64,000 nt of DNA from Anaspis maculata (Eukaryota > Arthropoda > Insecta > Coleoptera > Scraptiidae), in contig OX421967.1 in assembly GCA_949128115.1 (NCBI GenBank), positions 59,346,855 through 59,410,854 of the forward strand. The letters run 5' to 3'. A program made the position numbers and the translations under genes. This document shows, in pieces, positions 9,779 through 20,463 of the stretch (its first letter is position 1; every line of letters starts with the position of its first letter). The notes beneath the pieces were generated by a model that searched no databases, was not told the origin of the DNA, and saw only the letters and a program-made list of their open reading frames with translations.

Positions 9779-11023
9779 TCAAATCAAATGCGAAACGATA
9801 TCTTCAGAGGCAGCATGTTTCAACATGTGCTCATTCAAATGTGATTTTCGTTCGTATTTACATGAACACTTGCCACACTGGAACTACACGATGTCTTCAG
9901 CGCTGGCATGTGTCAACATGTGCCTTTTCAAACTATGTCTATGCTTGGTTTAAAATGAACATTTATCACATTTAAACAAGTCGATGCCTTCAACGGCAGC
10001 ATGTATCAACGTGTGCCTTTTAAAACTCCCATTATGCTTGGTTTTAAATGAACATTTATCAGCATAATGTGAATACGAATATGAATATGAATATTCAACA
10101 GCAGAATGTTTCAACACGTGCGCTTTCAAACTCCTATTATGCTTGGTTTTGAATGAACATTCATCACATTTGAACCAAACGATGTCTTCAACGGCAGCAT
10201 GTTTCAACATGTGCCCTTTCAAATTCCTTTTATGCCTGGTTTCAAATGAACATCGATCACATTTGAACAAATCGATGTCTTCAGCGGCAGCATGGATCAA
10301 CGTGTGCCTTTTCAAACAATTGTTATGCTTGGTTTTAAATGAACATTTATCACATTCAAACCAATCGATGTCTTCAGTGGCAGCATGTCTCAACATGTGC
10401 ATTTTCAAATGCGATTTTTGTTTGCATTTACATGAACACTTGGCACATTGATACCAAACGATGTCCTCAGCGGTAGCATGTCTCAACATGTGCTTTTTTA
10501 AAACCGATTGATATTCACATTTATATGGACACTTCGCACATTGCAACCGATTGATCTTTTCATGGGAAGCATAAGCCGACATGTGCTTCTTTGAATGTTT
10601 CTTCAGCTCGGGTTTGCTATAACACCTAGTGAACGGAAAATTAAGAAGATCAGGCGGTTTGGCGTATGGCTGTGTTGCAAATCGATGGGAATCCGTGTGT
10701 TTCCCCAGATGCAATGCAGAATCGGTCCCAAATAGGCAGGAACCGCATAGGAATTTATGGAATTCTTCATTGCAAAATGAGTTTCGTTCGATGTTGTGGT
10801 CGTCGATCCTGCCGTGATGTTTGTGTTTGCAGTGTTCGTACAAGTCCCAATTGTAGTAACACTTGAACTCGCAGCAAATGCACGAGAATTGCTCCGGTTC
10901 TACGACGGCTTGGAACAGATCTGCCGCATAAACGTTTTTATGGGCCCTTTGAACATGGTGTTCTTGTTGAAACTTGAGTTCAAACTGATACGAACATTGT
11001 TGACACCGATGTAGTTCAACCAT
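9779..11023 (-). pseudogene. Poly-C2H2 zinc-finger gene C (two nonsense codons)
   Basis: From the ATG at 11023 (MVELHRCQQC) the frame is open through three N-terminal fingers and six to seven array fingers, then meets TAA at 9952-9950. There a K codon of CSFKTKH has become a stop (AAA to TAA). The same frame continues with recognisable finger sequence, meets TAG at 9886-9884 in place of a linker W codon, and reaches the family's usual end SHLI at 9779. One array finger has lost its first cysteine to a YSYSYSYS expansion, as in A. A truncated protein of about 357 residues could still be made, but two independent stops argue for a pseudogene. Its intron is interrupted by a 2.4 kb element. Confidence 0.85.
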
Positions 11024-11121
11024 AGCTGATAATCTGGAATAGTCATTGTTAGTGAGTAGGTAACTCACCTTACAATAAATATCTAACTACAGTTCAGTAG
11101 ACCCCAACTGTTACCTACATA

Positions 11122-13488
11122 CCCACTAAACAAAATAACGTCATACTATTGTTCAAATAACGTTCACTCTTGAACAAGAACGTTCGGATTTGACGTTCAT
11201 TTGATGTCAAATTAACGTTTTATACAAGTCCTATATTCGCCTTATTGAACGTTCTCACAAAAACGTTCTCACAAGAACGTTTCCGTTGGAATGGTTTTTA
11301 AACGTTGAAAAATGAACAACGTTTGGACATTGATTGCATCACGTTCGGTGAACGTTTTGTACTCTTACTACTTTTTAATGTTATGGAATGAACGTTCTAT
11401 TAATGTATGTTTCCTCATGTTAAATAGATGTTTTTAATTATTCAACAATGAAACGTTCGAATAATAGGTATCTAACTGGAATAATGTTGCAAAAATAAAC
11501 AATTGACTCAATTTTCATTATGAGATAATACCATGGAATTGGTTGCCATCAATGAAGTAGCAACAAATCAGATGGATGCATCATAATGAAAATGAAAGTC
11601 TGTTGTTGATTTCTGCTACCTAATTTCAGTCCTTAGTTCCTTACCTATTAATACCTGAGTGATTTTTTTTTTCGTAGCGTGAACCTAGACTTCAACGATT
11701 ATTATTATTATCATTATCGTGAACCATGCAAGCCGGAGCTACATATCACTATGATGGAAATTAGAAATGTGTCTAAACTCTAAAGTAAAAGATTTGTTAA
11801 TTTAATAATATTAGTCTATTTCAGAACCAGATACCTTCTGTTGAATAATAGTAACAATAATGCTACATATGTATACCTACTGATTTTATTACAAAAGATA
11901 CTAACTAAAAAATGATTAAATGAAACATTTTTGGACAAAAAAACTTTTAAATGAATAAAACTACATATAATTATTTTCTAAACAAAACTTAAGATAAGAT
12001 AGATTCGGTATAGGTAACTTAAGTCACGTGTTACTAAAGGGTCATTCATAGAGTATTTCAGCGTTGGTTCCTGCTACGGAACCATTGCTTGACGATGTTT
12101 TCCAATTATTTATCTGTACTCTACCTCTGTCCAGCAAGTCAGAGGGAAAAGGAAATATCACTGGGTGATTTGGTGTAGAAGACGCAGGTGCAGTTTTTTC
12201 CTTCAAGTTTTGCACCGCTTCAATAATGGCTTTCTCCCTGAAGCTACCTGAAACACATTGAGAAATGACCTTCAGCCCTACTTTAGTCAGTCAGAGTGGA
12301 CTCAAAATTAATTTCAACTATAGAAAATTGTAAATTCCATACTTACAGAATATGGCGACGACGGACGACATCGCACTTGCAGTGTTCGTTCTTCGTCACT
12401 CTTTACCGTCAGTCGGGGTAGCTAATCGAAAATCGTAACTTCTTCGAAGCACAATAAACTTTTGCACGTACTTAGTGGACAACAACGATGGCGGTCGAGC
12501 TGTGGTGCTTGCCGTCGCCTAATGCCGCAAGATTTTTCGCGAGAGGATTCATACTACGCTTGCTCAAAGACGCCGTTAAGCGTTGTTCATACTTTTTACG
12601 TTTTATAAACGTTTTTGGCAAATCGTTTTTTGAACGTTCTCGTTCAAACGTCATCAGGACATTTATAAATACATGATGGATTTTGCTGAATGCTGGTAAT
12701 TTATGTAGGCAGGATTATTTAACCAAAAATTTTTAGTAGGTAGGTACATTCTTATTGCCTTTCATCAATGCACAACGCACAAACCACAAACGCACAAAAT
12801 GTAGCAATAATAACTTGAATAATAAAGTATTCATTTGTACTTTATATGAATAGAAAGCGTTGTATACTTACACTTACACAATGCGAGATAGATAGGAAAC
12901 AGTGTTTTCAACACAATTTTGAAAAAAGTTTCTTAAAAACAATTACTGAAACGTTCTCTTCGAAACGTCATGTTGATTTTAAACAATGAAAAACACATGT
13001 ACGTTTTGCTGAAAACACTCATTCAAGTTATGAATTTTCAACGTGCAAGTTTTGAACATCAAAAAACCTTTGAAACAAAAACAATTTAAAAACGTTGACT
13101 TTCGAACGTTTGCTCCAACTCGTTATTCAACCGTTCAAAATATAACATCATATTCATTTATAAAAAGAAACGTTCAAATAACGTTTTCTAGCGAACGTTT
13201 GTTCAAACTCGTTATTTAACTGTTCAAAATATAACATCATATTTACTTATAAAAAGGAACGTTCAAATAACGTTTTCTTGCGAACGTTTGCCGAAAATCA
13301 TCCTGGAAACGTTACATTAAAAACTGAAGAATGCCGTCTCCTTATTAACGTTACATTTATGTTCATAAATAGAACGTTTGGCAAATCACGTCACATTAAC
13401 GTGTCTTGAACGGTTTTCAAGAACGTTATTTTCTGAACAACAAATATAACGTTCACAAACGTTCATATGATGTTTCATGTTTAGTGGG
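11122..13488 (-). mobile_element. AACGTT-rich TA-flanked element, copy 1 (2367 bp)
   Basis: The ends CCCACTAAACAAAATAACG and the complement CATGTTTAGTGGG are flanked by TA (11120-11121 and 13489-13490). Gene D's intron shows the empty site CCTACATAAGTACC. The terminal thousands of bases are packed with AACGTT/ACGTTC motifs. The middle (12060-12250) contains a minus-strand frame of about 62 codons beginning after a TGTTTCAG acceptor-like site and ending in ILYE-stop. This looks like a captured exon. No transposase is visible. Copy 2 at 20464-22592 is in the opposite orientation. Confidence 0.85.
12060..12250 (-). other. Possible captured exon inside the TA element
   Basis: The minus-strand frame reads SFREKAIIEAVQNLKEKTAP, then a proline-rich stretch, then VQINNWKTSSSNGSVAGTN and AEILYE-stop. 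The last 26 codons are also open, with substitutions, in copy 2 (about 21613-21690). In that copy the first part is deleted. I do not recognise the protein. Whether it came from a host gene or from the element's own transposase is not decidable here. Confidence 0.4.
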
Positions 13489-13758
13489 TAAGTACCTACT
13501 TCAATTGAATTTTAACTACAGGAGGTGGGTATAAGCCTATTTGAAGTGGGCACTTGAAGGTACTTACCAGGATAATATGTAGATAGAGGTATAAAATAGT
13601 TAGAGGAATAACTGTTTATTAGTTTGTAGGTGTAATGCTTACACGATTGAGGAACATAATTTTGTGACCCCCTATCTACTACGTACAGCGCAGGCGCAGG
13701 AGATGCAGTAGTCGCACTACGTCCCTGCTGCGCGCGCAGCGAGGAAAAAACTAACAAG

Positions 13759-14722
13759 TGTAAGACACCTATTTTTTTATAACAATTGACCGCAACAGTT
13801 GGTTGTGTTTGTTTACCTTTGTGTGTAGAAATAATGCATAGTTACTGATGACAAGGTGCATTTCTCCCTGTGACAAATTAACGAAGCTGTCAACATCCAA
13901 ATGGTGAGTCTTCTCACGAGCTTATACCTACTTGTTCACTGTAGATGATTGTGCCTATGTAAATAATTGAATATGAAAACCTCAGCATTGCTTATACAGA
14001 GTAAACGGAGGTTTTGTCTGAACTAATACGCTACAGAGGTCATGTGCGACTATCCCCTGACCTCATTGCACGATGCGGGATTAGCGAATGGCTCTGTGTG
14101 GCTGGATTCAGGAGCCTTGCGCGAGTATCCCCTGGCTTCACTGCACGAATCGGCACGGGTCAGGTTATTGGTATCGGAGGTGATCACCTGTTGTAGACAA
14201 ACCTAGAATGAGATAATCACGCTTGATACACGTGATGTGGTATTGGAAACAGGTGCTCGTTGGGGGTACCATTGCACGTTTCATTATCACGGTGTTTACT
14301 TGACTATGGCTGGTATTTATGACGTGATGTTTCCATAATGCCTATAGAAGGCCAAGTCGCGTATTTAGTAAGGCTGAGCGGAAATATTCCAGAGTCATAT
14401 TGATTCAAGGCTCTGAGTGGAAATGTTTCAGAGTCATAATGATTCAAGACTGAGTTGAGTTGAATTCAACACCGAATTGACCTGAGATCAATTCATGAGA
14501 GTAGCGTAATGCTCAAACCCATTTTTATCTTTTCAGAACCAGATGACCATGACCAAACCGCCGCCTTCCATTGCGTTCAAGATTGTTGGATTGTTTCATT
14601 AAATTGTAAAGTTGATTGTTATTGGAACAAGACGTTAATTTCAATCATTGTTTTACTTATCGTTTTGAGTAACGATATGCCCTTTCGGCATTCCCTGACT
14701 TACAAAAATTTATCGTCCTACA
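13759..14722. mobile_element. Probable solo LTR (964 bp) upstream of ZNF C
   Basis: The insertion starts TGTAAGACACC and ends CGTCCTACA. It is flanked by CAAG (13755-13758) and CGAG (14723-14726). The empty site in the other units reads CTAACGAGCGATC, so CGAG is the 4 bp target, with one later mutation on the left. TG...CA ends and a 4 bp duplication fit an LTR retrotransposon remnant. Internally two short direct repeats occur (ACTATCCCCTGACCTCA/AGTATCCCCTGGCTTCA and GAAATATTCCAGAGTCAT/GAAATGTTTCAGAGTCAT). The LTR family and orientation are unknown. Confidence 0.6.
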
Positions 14723-14814
14723 CGAGCGATCAAAAATTTGGTTAACCTATTTATGGTGTTCCGACGCAGTTCGCCAGATGGTGCGGCGTATTTCATTGAC
14801 AGCTTGTCGTTGAC

Positions 14815-14970
14815 GTTTGCAATGTCTAGAGGCGTTTACAAAAACCCTGATTTGTACTGTGTGATCCTGATCACTTACGTCAAGCAATCCAGTACCTACT
14901 CTATTTTGTATTTGAGACTACTGCTGGATTGGTTCACGTGAGTAATCTAGATCACACAGATCAGAATTTT
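14815..14970. repeat. Unit-boundary palindrome between ZNF C and D
   Basis: This is the same two-armed structure as at 1630-1765: left arm GTGTGATCCTGATCACTTAC, right arm GAGTAATCTAGATCACACAG, and the spacer with CTACTCTATTTTGTATTTG. Confidence 0.8.
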
Positions 14971-15238
14971 TGTAACAAGCACCTTGGAAGGTAATGAAAG
15001 CCGTTTTCTATTTTATTTTAGCGAGTTTTCTAATATTCTAGGTATAACTATTGTACAATGTAGGTATTGTCTAGTGTATGCAATAGAACTATGAGTAAAT
15101 GCTGCAGCATTGTGTTGTCTATGCCTGCTAGGTATACCTCTACCTGCCCACCTATTTTGTTTCAATTGACATGAACACTATCATTTGAACCATCAACGAC
15201 GGCCCACCGCGAAATTTGCTACAGCATTTTGCGCCCCG
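14971..15238. other. 3' flank of ZNF D
   Basis: This flank is homologous to the flank of B. The minus strand contains an AATAAA within CTAAAATAAAATAG near 15010-15020, a possible poly(A) signal. It carries the empty MITE site. Confidence 0.45.
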
Positions 15239-16747
15239 TCAAATCAAATGCGAAACGATATCTTCAGAGGCAGCATGTTTCAACATGTGCCTATTCAAAT
15301 GCGATTTTTGTCTGTATTTACATGAACACTTGACACACTGAAACCATACGATGTCTTCAGCGGCAGCATGTCTCCACATGTGCCTCTTCAAAGTGTCTTT
15401 TTCTTTGGATTTATAAGTACATTTATCACATTCAAACCAAACAATGTCTTTAGCAGCAACATGTTTCAACATGTGCCCTTTCAAATTACTTTTAAGCTTG
15501 GTTTTAAATGAACATTCATGACATTTAAACAAATCGGAATCTTCAACAGCAGAATGTTTCAGCACGTGCGCTTTCAAACTCCTATTATGCCTGGTTTTAA
15601 ATGAACATTCATCACATTTGAACCAAACGATGTCTTCAGCGGCAGCATGTTTCAACATGTGCCCTTTCAAATTCCTTTTATGCTTGGTTGTAAATGAACA
15701 TTTATGACATTTAAACAGATCGATGTCTTCAGCGGCAGCATGTATCAACGTGTGCCTTTTCAAACACTCATTACGCTTGGTGCTAAATGAACATTTATCA
15801 CATTCAAACCAAACGACGTCTTCAGCTGCAGCATGTTTCAACATGTGCCCTTTTAAATTTCTTTTATGCCTGGTTTCAAATGAACATTGATCACATTTGA
15901 ACAAATCGACGTCTTCAGGGGCAGCATGTATCAACGTGTGCCTTTTCAAACAATTATTATGCTTGGTTTTGAATGAACATTCATCACATTCAAACAAATC
16001 GATGTCTTCGGCGGCAGCATGGATCAACGTGTGCCTTTTCAAACAAATATTATGCTTGGTTTTGAATGAACATTTATCACATTCGAACCAATCGATGTCT
16101 TCGGTGGCAGCATGCCTCAACATGTGCAATTTCAAATGCGATTTCCGTTTACATTTACATGAACACTTGGCACATTGATACCAAACGATGTCTTCAGCGG
16201 TAGCATGTCTCAACATGTGCTTTTTTAAATCCGATTGATATTCACATTTGAATGGACACTTCGCACATTGCAACCAATTGATCTTTTCATGGGAAGCATA
16301 AGCCGACATGTGCTTCTTTGAATGTTTCTTGAGCTTGGGTTTGCTATAACATCTAGTGGACGGAAAATTAAGATCAAGCAGTTTGGCGTGTGGCTGTGTT
16401 GCAAATCGATAGGAATCCGAGTGTTTCACCAGATGCAATGCAGAATCAGTCCCGAATCGGCAGGAACCGCATAGAAATTTACGGAATTCTTCATTGCAAA
16501 ATGAGTTTCGTACGATGTTGTGGTCGTCGATCCTGCCGTGATGTTTGTGTTTGCAGTGTTCGTACAAGTCCCGATTGAAGTAACACTTGAATTCGCAGCA
16601 AATGCACGAAAATTGCTCCGGTTCTACGACGGCTTGGAACAGATCTGCCGCATAAACGTTTTTATGGGCCCTTTGAACATGGTGTTCTTGTTGAAACTCG
16701 AGTTCAAACTGATACGAACATTGTGGACACCGATGTAGTTCAACCAT
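15239..16747 (-). CDS. Poly-C2H2 zinc-finger gene D (502 aa from ATG, intact)
   Basis: The frame is open from the ATG at 16747 (MVELHRCPQC) to the family stop after DIVSHLI. The frame stays open 15 codons further upstream, but that part starts GTGAGTTA and falls inside the predicted intron, so I start at the ATG. Three N-terminal fingers are followed by 11 array fingers, including CDECSFKTKHNNCLKRHTLIH and CDKCTYKSKEKDTLKRHMWRH. It belongs to the A/C subfamily in its N-terminal half but lacks their YS expansion. Together with E it forms a two-gene block that duplicates A-B. It is likely a nuclear DNA-binding protein. Confidence 0.9.
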   Translation of the reverse strand: MVELHRCPQCSYQFELEFQQEHHVQRAHKNVYAADLFQAVVEPEQFSCICCEFKCYFNRDLYEHCKHKHHGRIDDHNIVRNSFCNEEFRKFLCGSCRFGTDSALHLVKHSDSYRFATQPHAKLLDLNFPSTRCYSKPKLKKHSKKHMSAYASHEKINWLQCAKCPFKCEYQSDLKKHMLRHATAEDIVWYQCAKCSCKCKRKSHLKLHMLRHAATEDIDWFECDKCSFKTKHNICLKRHTLIHAAAEDIDLFECDECSFKTKHNNCLKRHTLIHAAPEDVDLFKCDQCSFETRHKRNLKGHMLKHAAAEDVVWFECDKCSFSTKRNECLKRHTLIHAAAEDIDLFKCHKCSFTTKHKRNLKGHMLKHAAAEDIVWFKCDECSFKTRHNRSLKAHVLKHSAVEDSDLFKCHECSFKTKLKSNLKGHMLKHVAAKDIVWFECDKCTYKSKEKDTLKRHMWRHAAAEDIVWFQCVKCSCKYRQKSHLNRHMLKHAASEDIVSHLI

Positions 16748-16757
16748 AGCTGATAAT

Positions 16758-17150
16758 CTGGAATAGTCATTGTTAGTGAGTAGGTAACTCACCTTACAAT
16801 AAATATCTAACTACAGTTCAGTAGACCCCAACTGTTACCTACATAAGTACCAACTTCAATTGAATTTTAACTACAATTACCTACCTACGTAGGAGGTGGG
16901 TATATGCCTACTTGAAGTGGGCACTTGAAGGTACTTACCAGGATAAGATGTAGGTAGAGGTTATTAAGTTGATTTTGATGTTTTCAAGAGCGAATTTTTA
17001 ATGAATAACTGTTCAATTAGTTTGTAGGTGTAATGCTTACACGATTGAGGAACATAGTTTTGTGACCCCCTATCTACTACGTACTGCGCAGGAGATGCAG
17101 TAGTCGCACTACGTCCCTGCTGCGCGCGCAGCGAGGAAAAAGCTAACGAG
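16758..17150 (-). promoter_or_regulatory. 5' intron and promoter block of ZNF D
   Basis: The donor CCTG|GTAAGTACC (GT at 16938-16937) and acceptor TATTCCAG ending at 16758 predict a 181 bp intron. The promoter core with GCGCGCGCAGC lies near 17120-17135. The block is near-identical to that of A. Confidence 0.6.
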
Positions 17151-17264
17151 CGATCAAAAATTTGGTTAACCTATTTATGGTGCTCCGACGCAGTTCGCCA
17201 GATGGTGCGGCGTATTTCATTGACAGCTCGTCGTTGACGTTTGCAATGTCTAGAGGCGTTTACA

Positions 17265-17400
17265 AAAACACTTGTACTGTGTGATCCAGATCACTTACGT
17301 CAAGCAATCCAGTACCTACTCTATTTTGTATTTGAGACTACTGCTGGATTGGTTTACGTAAGTAATCTAGATCACACAGATCAGAATTTTTGTAACAAGC
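17265..17400. repeat. Unit-boundary palindrome between ZNF D and E
   Basis: The arms and spacer match those between A and B. Together with the nearly identical 3' flank that follows (17400-17651), this shows D-E to be a copy of A-B. Confidence 0.8.
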
Positions 17401-17651
17401 ACCTTGGGAGGTAATGAAAGCCGTTTTCTATTTAATTTTCTTTTAGCGAGTTTTTTAATAATCTAGGTATAACTATTGTACAGTGTAGGTATGCAATGGA
17501 ACTATGAGTAAATGCTGCAGGATTGTGTTGTCTATGCCTGCTAGGTATACCTCTACCTGCCCACCTATTTTGTTTCAATTGACATGAACACTATCATTTG
17601 AACCATCAACGACGGCCCACCGCGAAATGTGCTCCAGCATGTTGCGTCCCG

Positions 17652-19271
17652 TCAAATCAAATGCAAAACGATATCTTCAGAGGCAGTATGTTTCAACATG
17701 TGCTTATTCAAAAGTGATTTTCGTTTGTATTTACATGAACACTTGGCACACTGAAACCATACGATGTCTTCAGCGCTGGCATGTCTCAACATGTGCCTCT
17801 TCAAATTGCTCTTATTATTGGATTTATAAGAACATTCATCACATTCAAACCAAACGATATCTTCAGCGGCAGAATGTTTCAATAACATATGCCCATTCAA
17901 ATTCTTTTTATGCTTGGTTTCATATGAACATTTATCACATTTGAACAAATCGATGTCTTCAACAGCAGCATGTGTCAACATGTGCATCTTCAAATGCCAT
18001 TTATGTTTGAATTTATAAGAACACATTGCACAATGGATCCAAACGATGTTTTCAGCGGCGACATGACTCAATGTGTGCTGTTTCAAACTCGAATTATACT
18101 TGGTTTTGAATGAACATTCGTCACATTCAAACCAAACGATGTCTTCAGCGGTAGCATGTCTCAACATGTGCCTCTTCAATTTGACCTTTTCTTTGAATTT
18201 ATAAGAACACTCATCGCATTCAAACCAAACGATGTCTTCAGCGGCAGCATGTCTCAACGTGTGCTTTTTCAAACTCGCATTATACTTGGTTTTGAATGAA
18301 CACTGATCACATTCAAACCAATCGATGTCTCCAGGGGCAGCATGTCTCAACATATGCAATTTCAAATGCGATTTCTGTTTGAATTTAAATGAACACTTGG
18401 CACATTGATACCATACCATGTCTTGAGCGGTAGCATGTCGCAACGTGTGCTGTTTCAAATTCGAATTATACTTGGTTTTGAATGAACATTTATCACATTC
18501 AAACCAATCGATGTCTTCAGGGGCAGCATGTCTCAACATGTGCATTTTCAATCGCGATTTTTGTTTGAATTTAAATGAACACTTGGCACATTGATACCAT
18601 ACGATGTCTTGAGCGGTAGCATGTTTCAACATGTGCTTCTTCAAACTGACATTTTCTTTGGATTTATATGAACATTTCGCACAATGGAACCAATCGATAT
18701 TTTCAGAGGCAGCATGATTCAACATGTGTTTCTTCAAGTCCGATTGATATTTGCATTTATATGGACACTTCGCACATTGCAACCGAATGACCTTTTCATG
18801 GGAAGCATGAGCCGACATGTGCCTTTTCAAATGTTTCTCTTGCTTGGGTTTGCTATAAAATCTAGTGGACGGGAAATTAACAAGGTCAAGTGGTTTGACG
18901 TGTGGTGGTGTGGCGAATACTGCTGCCAATCGATGGGAAACAGTGTGTTTCACCAAGAGCAATGCGGAATCGGACCCGGATCGGCAGTAATCGCATAGAA
19001 ATTTATGGAATTCTTCATTGCAAAATGTGATTCGTTCGATGTTGTCGTCGTCGATCCTGCCGTGATGATTGTGTTTGCAGTGTTCGTACAAGTCCCAGTT
19101 GTAGTAACCCTTGAATTCGCAGCAAATGCACGAAAACTGCTCCGGTTCTACGATGGCGTGGAACAGTTCTGCCGCGTAAACGTTTGTGTGAGCTCTTTGA
19201 AAGTGATGTTCCAGTTGAAACTTGAATTCAAACTCATATGGACATTGTTGACACCGATATAGTTCAGCCAT
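17652..19271 (-). CDS. Poly-C2H2 zinc-finger gene E (539 aa, intact)
   Basis: The 539-residue frame starts MAELYRCQQC and has three N-terminal plus 12 array fingers in the same order as gene B. Differences from B include changes at helix positions -1 (H/Y, finger 1), 2 and 3 (G/V and N/S, finger 2) and 6 (R/Q and L/Q, fingers 4 and 8), all positions that contact DNA in this fold. It also keeps every zinc ligand. The end DIVLHLI is as in B. The start is supported by the acceptor TATTCCAG ending at 19282, 11 bases upstream. Confidence 0.9.
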   Translation of the reverse strand: MAELYRCQQCPYEFEFKFQLEHHFQRAHTNVYAAELFHAIVEPEQFSCICCEFKGYYNWDLYEHCKHNHHGRIDDDNIERITFCNEEFHKFLCDYCRSGSDSALLLVKHTVSHRLAAVFATPPHVKPLDLVNFPSTRFYSKPKQEKHLKRHMSAHASHEKVIRLQCAKCPYKCKYQSDLKKHMLNHAASENIDWFHCAKCSYKSKENVSLKKHMLKHATAQDIVWYQCAKCSFKFKQKSRLKMHMLRHAAPEDIDWFECDKCSFKTKYNSNLKQHTLRHATAQDMVWYQCAKCSFKFKQKSHLKLHMLRHAAPGDIDWFECDQCSFKTKYNASLKKHTLRHAAAEDIVWFECDECSYKFKEKVKLKRHMLRHATAEDIVWFECDECSFKTKYNSSLKQHTLSHVAAENIVWIHCAMCSYKFKHKWHLKMHMLTHAAVEDIDLFKCDKCSYETKHKKNLNGHMLLKHSAAEDIVWFECDECSYKSNNKSNLKRHMLRHASAEDIVWFQCAKCSCKYKRKSLLNKHMLKHTASEDIVLHLI

Positions 19272-19281
19272 GATGAATGAT

Positions 19282-19768
19282 CTGGAATAGTCATCGGTTA
19301 GTAAGTAGACATCTAAGTACCTACCTCATCTCATAACAAATACAGTTCAGTACACCCCTACTGTTTTGGATTCCAACTACAATTTTGAGGTACCTCAGTA
19401 TACAATCCACAATCCAGTTCTGATGAATAGATACCTAGGTACCAACCTACTCACTTACCTGGATAAGATGTAGAGTTATGTATTCAGTTGATTCCGATGT
19501 TTTTTAAGAGGCGATCTATAATGAGTAACCGTACAATGACATTGTAGGTGTAAGACCAACACGATTGAATGACACCATTTTGTAATAGCCATCTACTACC
19601 TACCTAGACCTACTGCGCACGAAATGCAGTAGTCGTACTACATCTTCGCTGCGCGCGCAGCGAGGGAAAAGCTAACGAGGGATCATAAAATTCTCGTCAG
19701 AAATGCGATGCGATGTGTTACCACCGTTTCCGCTTCCCATATAGATATCGAAAACAAGACAAAAATCT
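19282..19768 (-). promoter_or_regulatory. 5' intron and promoter block of ZNF E
   Basis: The donor CCAG|GTAAGTGA (GT at 19458-19457) and acceptor ending at 19282 give a 177 bp intron. The promoter core lies near 19648-19665. The shared flank with B ends near 19768, where LINE sequence begins. Confidence 0.6.
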
Positions 19769-20461
19769 CCCACTGTGTTGTCCATTCACTCACAATCATT
19801 TTCCTCAAAACGCTAACAGCGTCACAAAAGGCAATTTCTTCCGCAACTTTTGAGCTTCCTTCATCAGTTTTCCTCCTGGCAATGGAATCGACTCTTTCAT
19901 TTCCCTCAACGCCAACATGTCCCTTACACCAAATAAACAATAGGGAGTTGTTATTTCCTTTCAATTGTACACATTTGTCCAAGATATCGAGCAATAACTT
20001 ACTTAGAGTCCGAAACAAGGACAATTGTCTTGTCGTATACCCGTCGTCTTATCAAGTATGTCAGCGCTCTGTCGACTGCGAATGCTTCAGCAGTATACAC
20101 GGAAGTCTTTGATGAGAGACCAAAATACTCACTGTGGGTGGGGTCACTACCCTCAACCAAAAATGCGCAACCGACCCTGTCCCCTATTTTGGATCCATCA
20201 GTAAAAACCTTAATTTTTTCATTTCTACCTGTTTCTTGAATTGCGTTGTTCAAGATTGCATTGTTTATGCTGGCATAATCTGTGTATTCAGGATAGACGA
20301 CATTAGGCTTGTATGTATATGTAGCGTATGACTTTTGAAAAATTGGGAGGCGGTTGAATTTTCTGATGGTTGGGCTTGTTTCTTTCGCAAGAAGGAATGC
20401 ACCTACTAGAGGGGGTAATAACTTTTTTTTCCCAGTATTTTGTTGTTAGACAGTACGACGT
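19769..20461 (-). pseudogene. LINE ORF2, RNase H domain
   Basis: The segment has FTDGSKIGDRVGCAF (first catalytic Asp), YTAEAFAVDRAL (catalytic Glu), LVSDSKS (Asp) and IWCKGHVGVEGNERVDSIA (His/Asp region), so all four acidic positions of an RNase HI can be seen. A frameshift splits it near 20000-20024. The end is fused to the flank of ZNF E at about 19768. Confidence 0.85.
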
Positions 20462-20463
20462 TA

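Larger units (their letters stand above)
11034..13758 (-). promoter_or_regulatory. 5' intron (with TE) and promoter block of ZNF C
   Basis: The donor CCTG|GTAAGTACC (GT at 13567-13566) and acceptor TATTCCAG (ending at 11034) frame an intron of about 2.5 kb. Of that, 2367 bp is the AACGTT-rich element at 11122-13488. The remaining intron sequence matches that of A and D. The promoter core (GCGCGCGCAGCAGGGACG complement) lies near 13715-13745. A 964 bp probable LTR is inserted immediately upstream at 13759. Confidence 0.6.

Noticed and set aside
11024..11068. 15-codon N-terminal extension of the ZNF proteins (SYLLTNNDYSRLSA)
   Set aside because: It begins with GTG, not ATG, and contains the splice branch and acceptor region (CTAAC..TATTCCAG). 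The inner ATG with a conserved acceptor is the better start.
12488..12676. Short overlapping frames on both strands in the TA element
   Set aside because: They overlap one another without motifs, and the plus-strand one spans the AACGTT repeats. Only the 12060-12250 frame has support from both copies.
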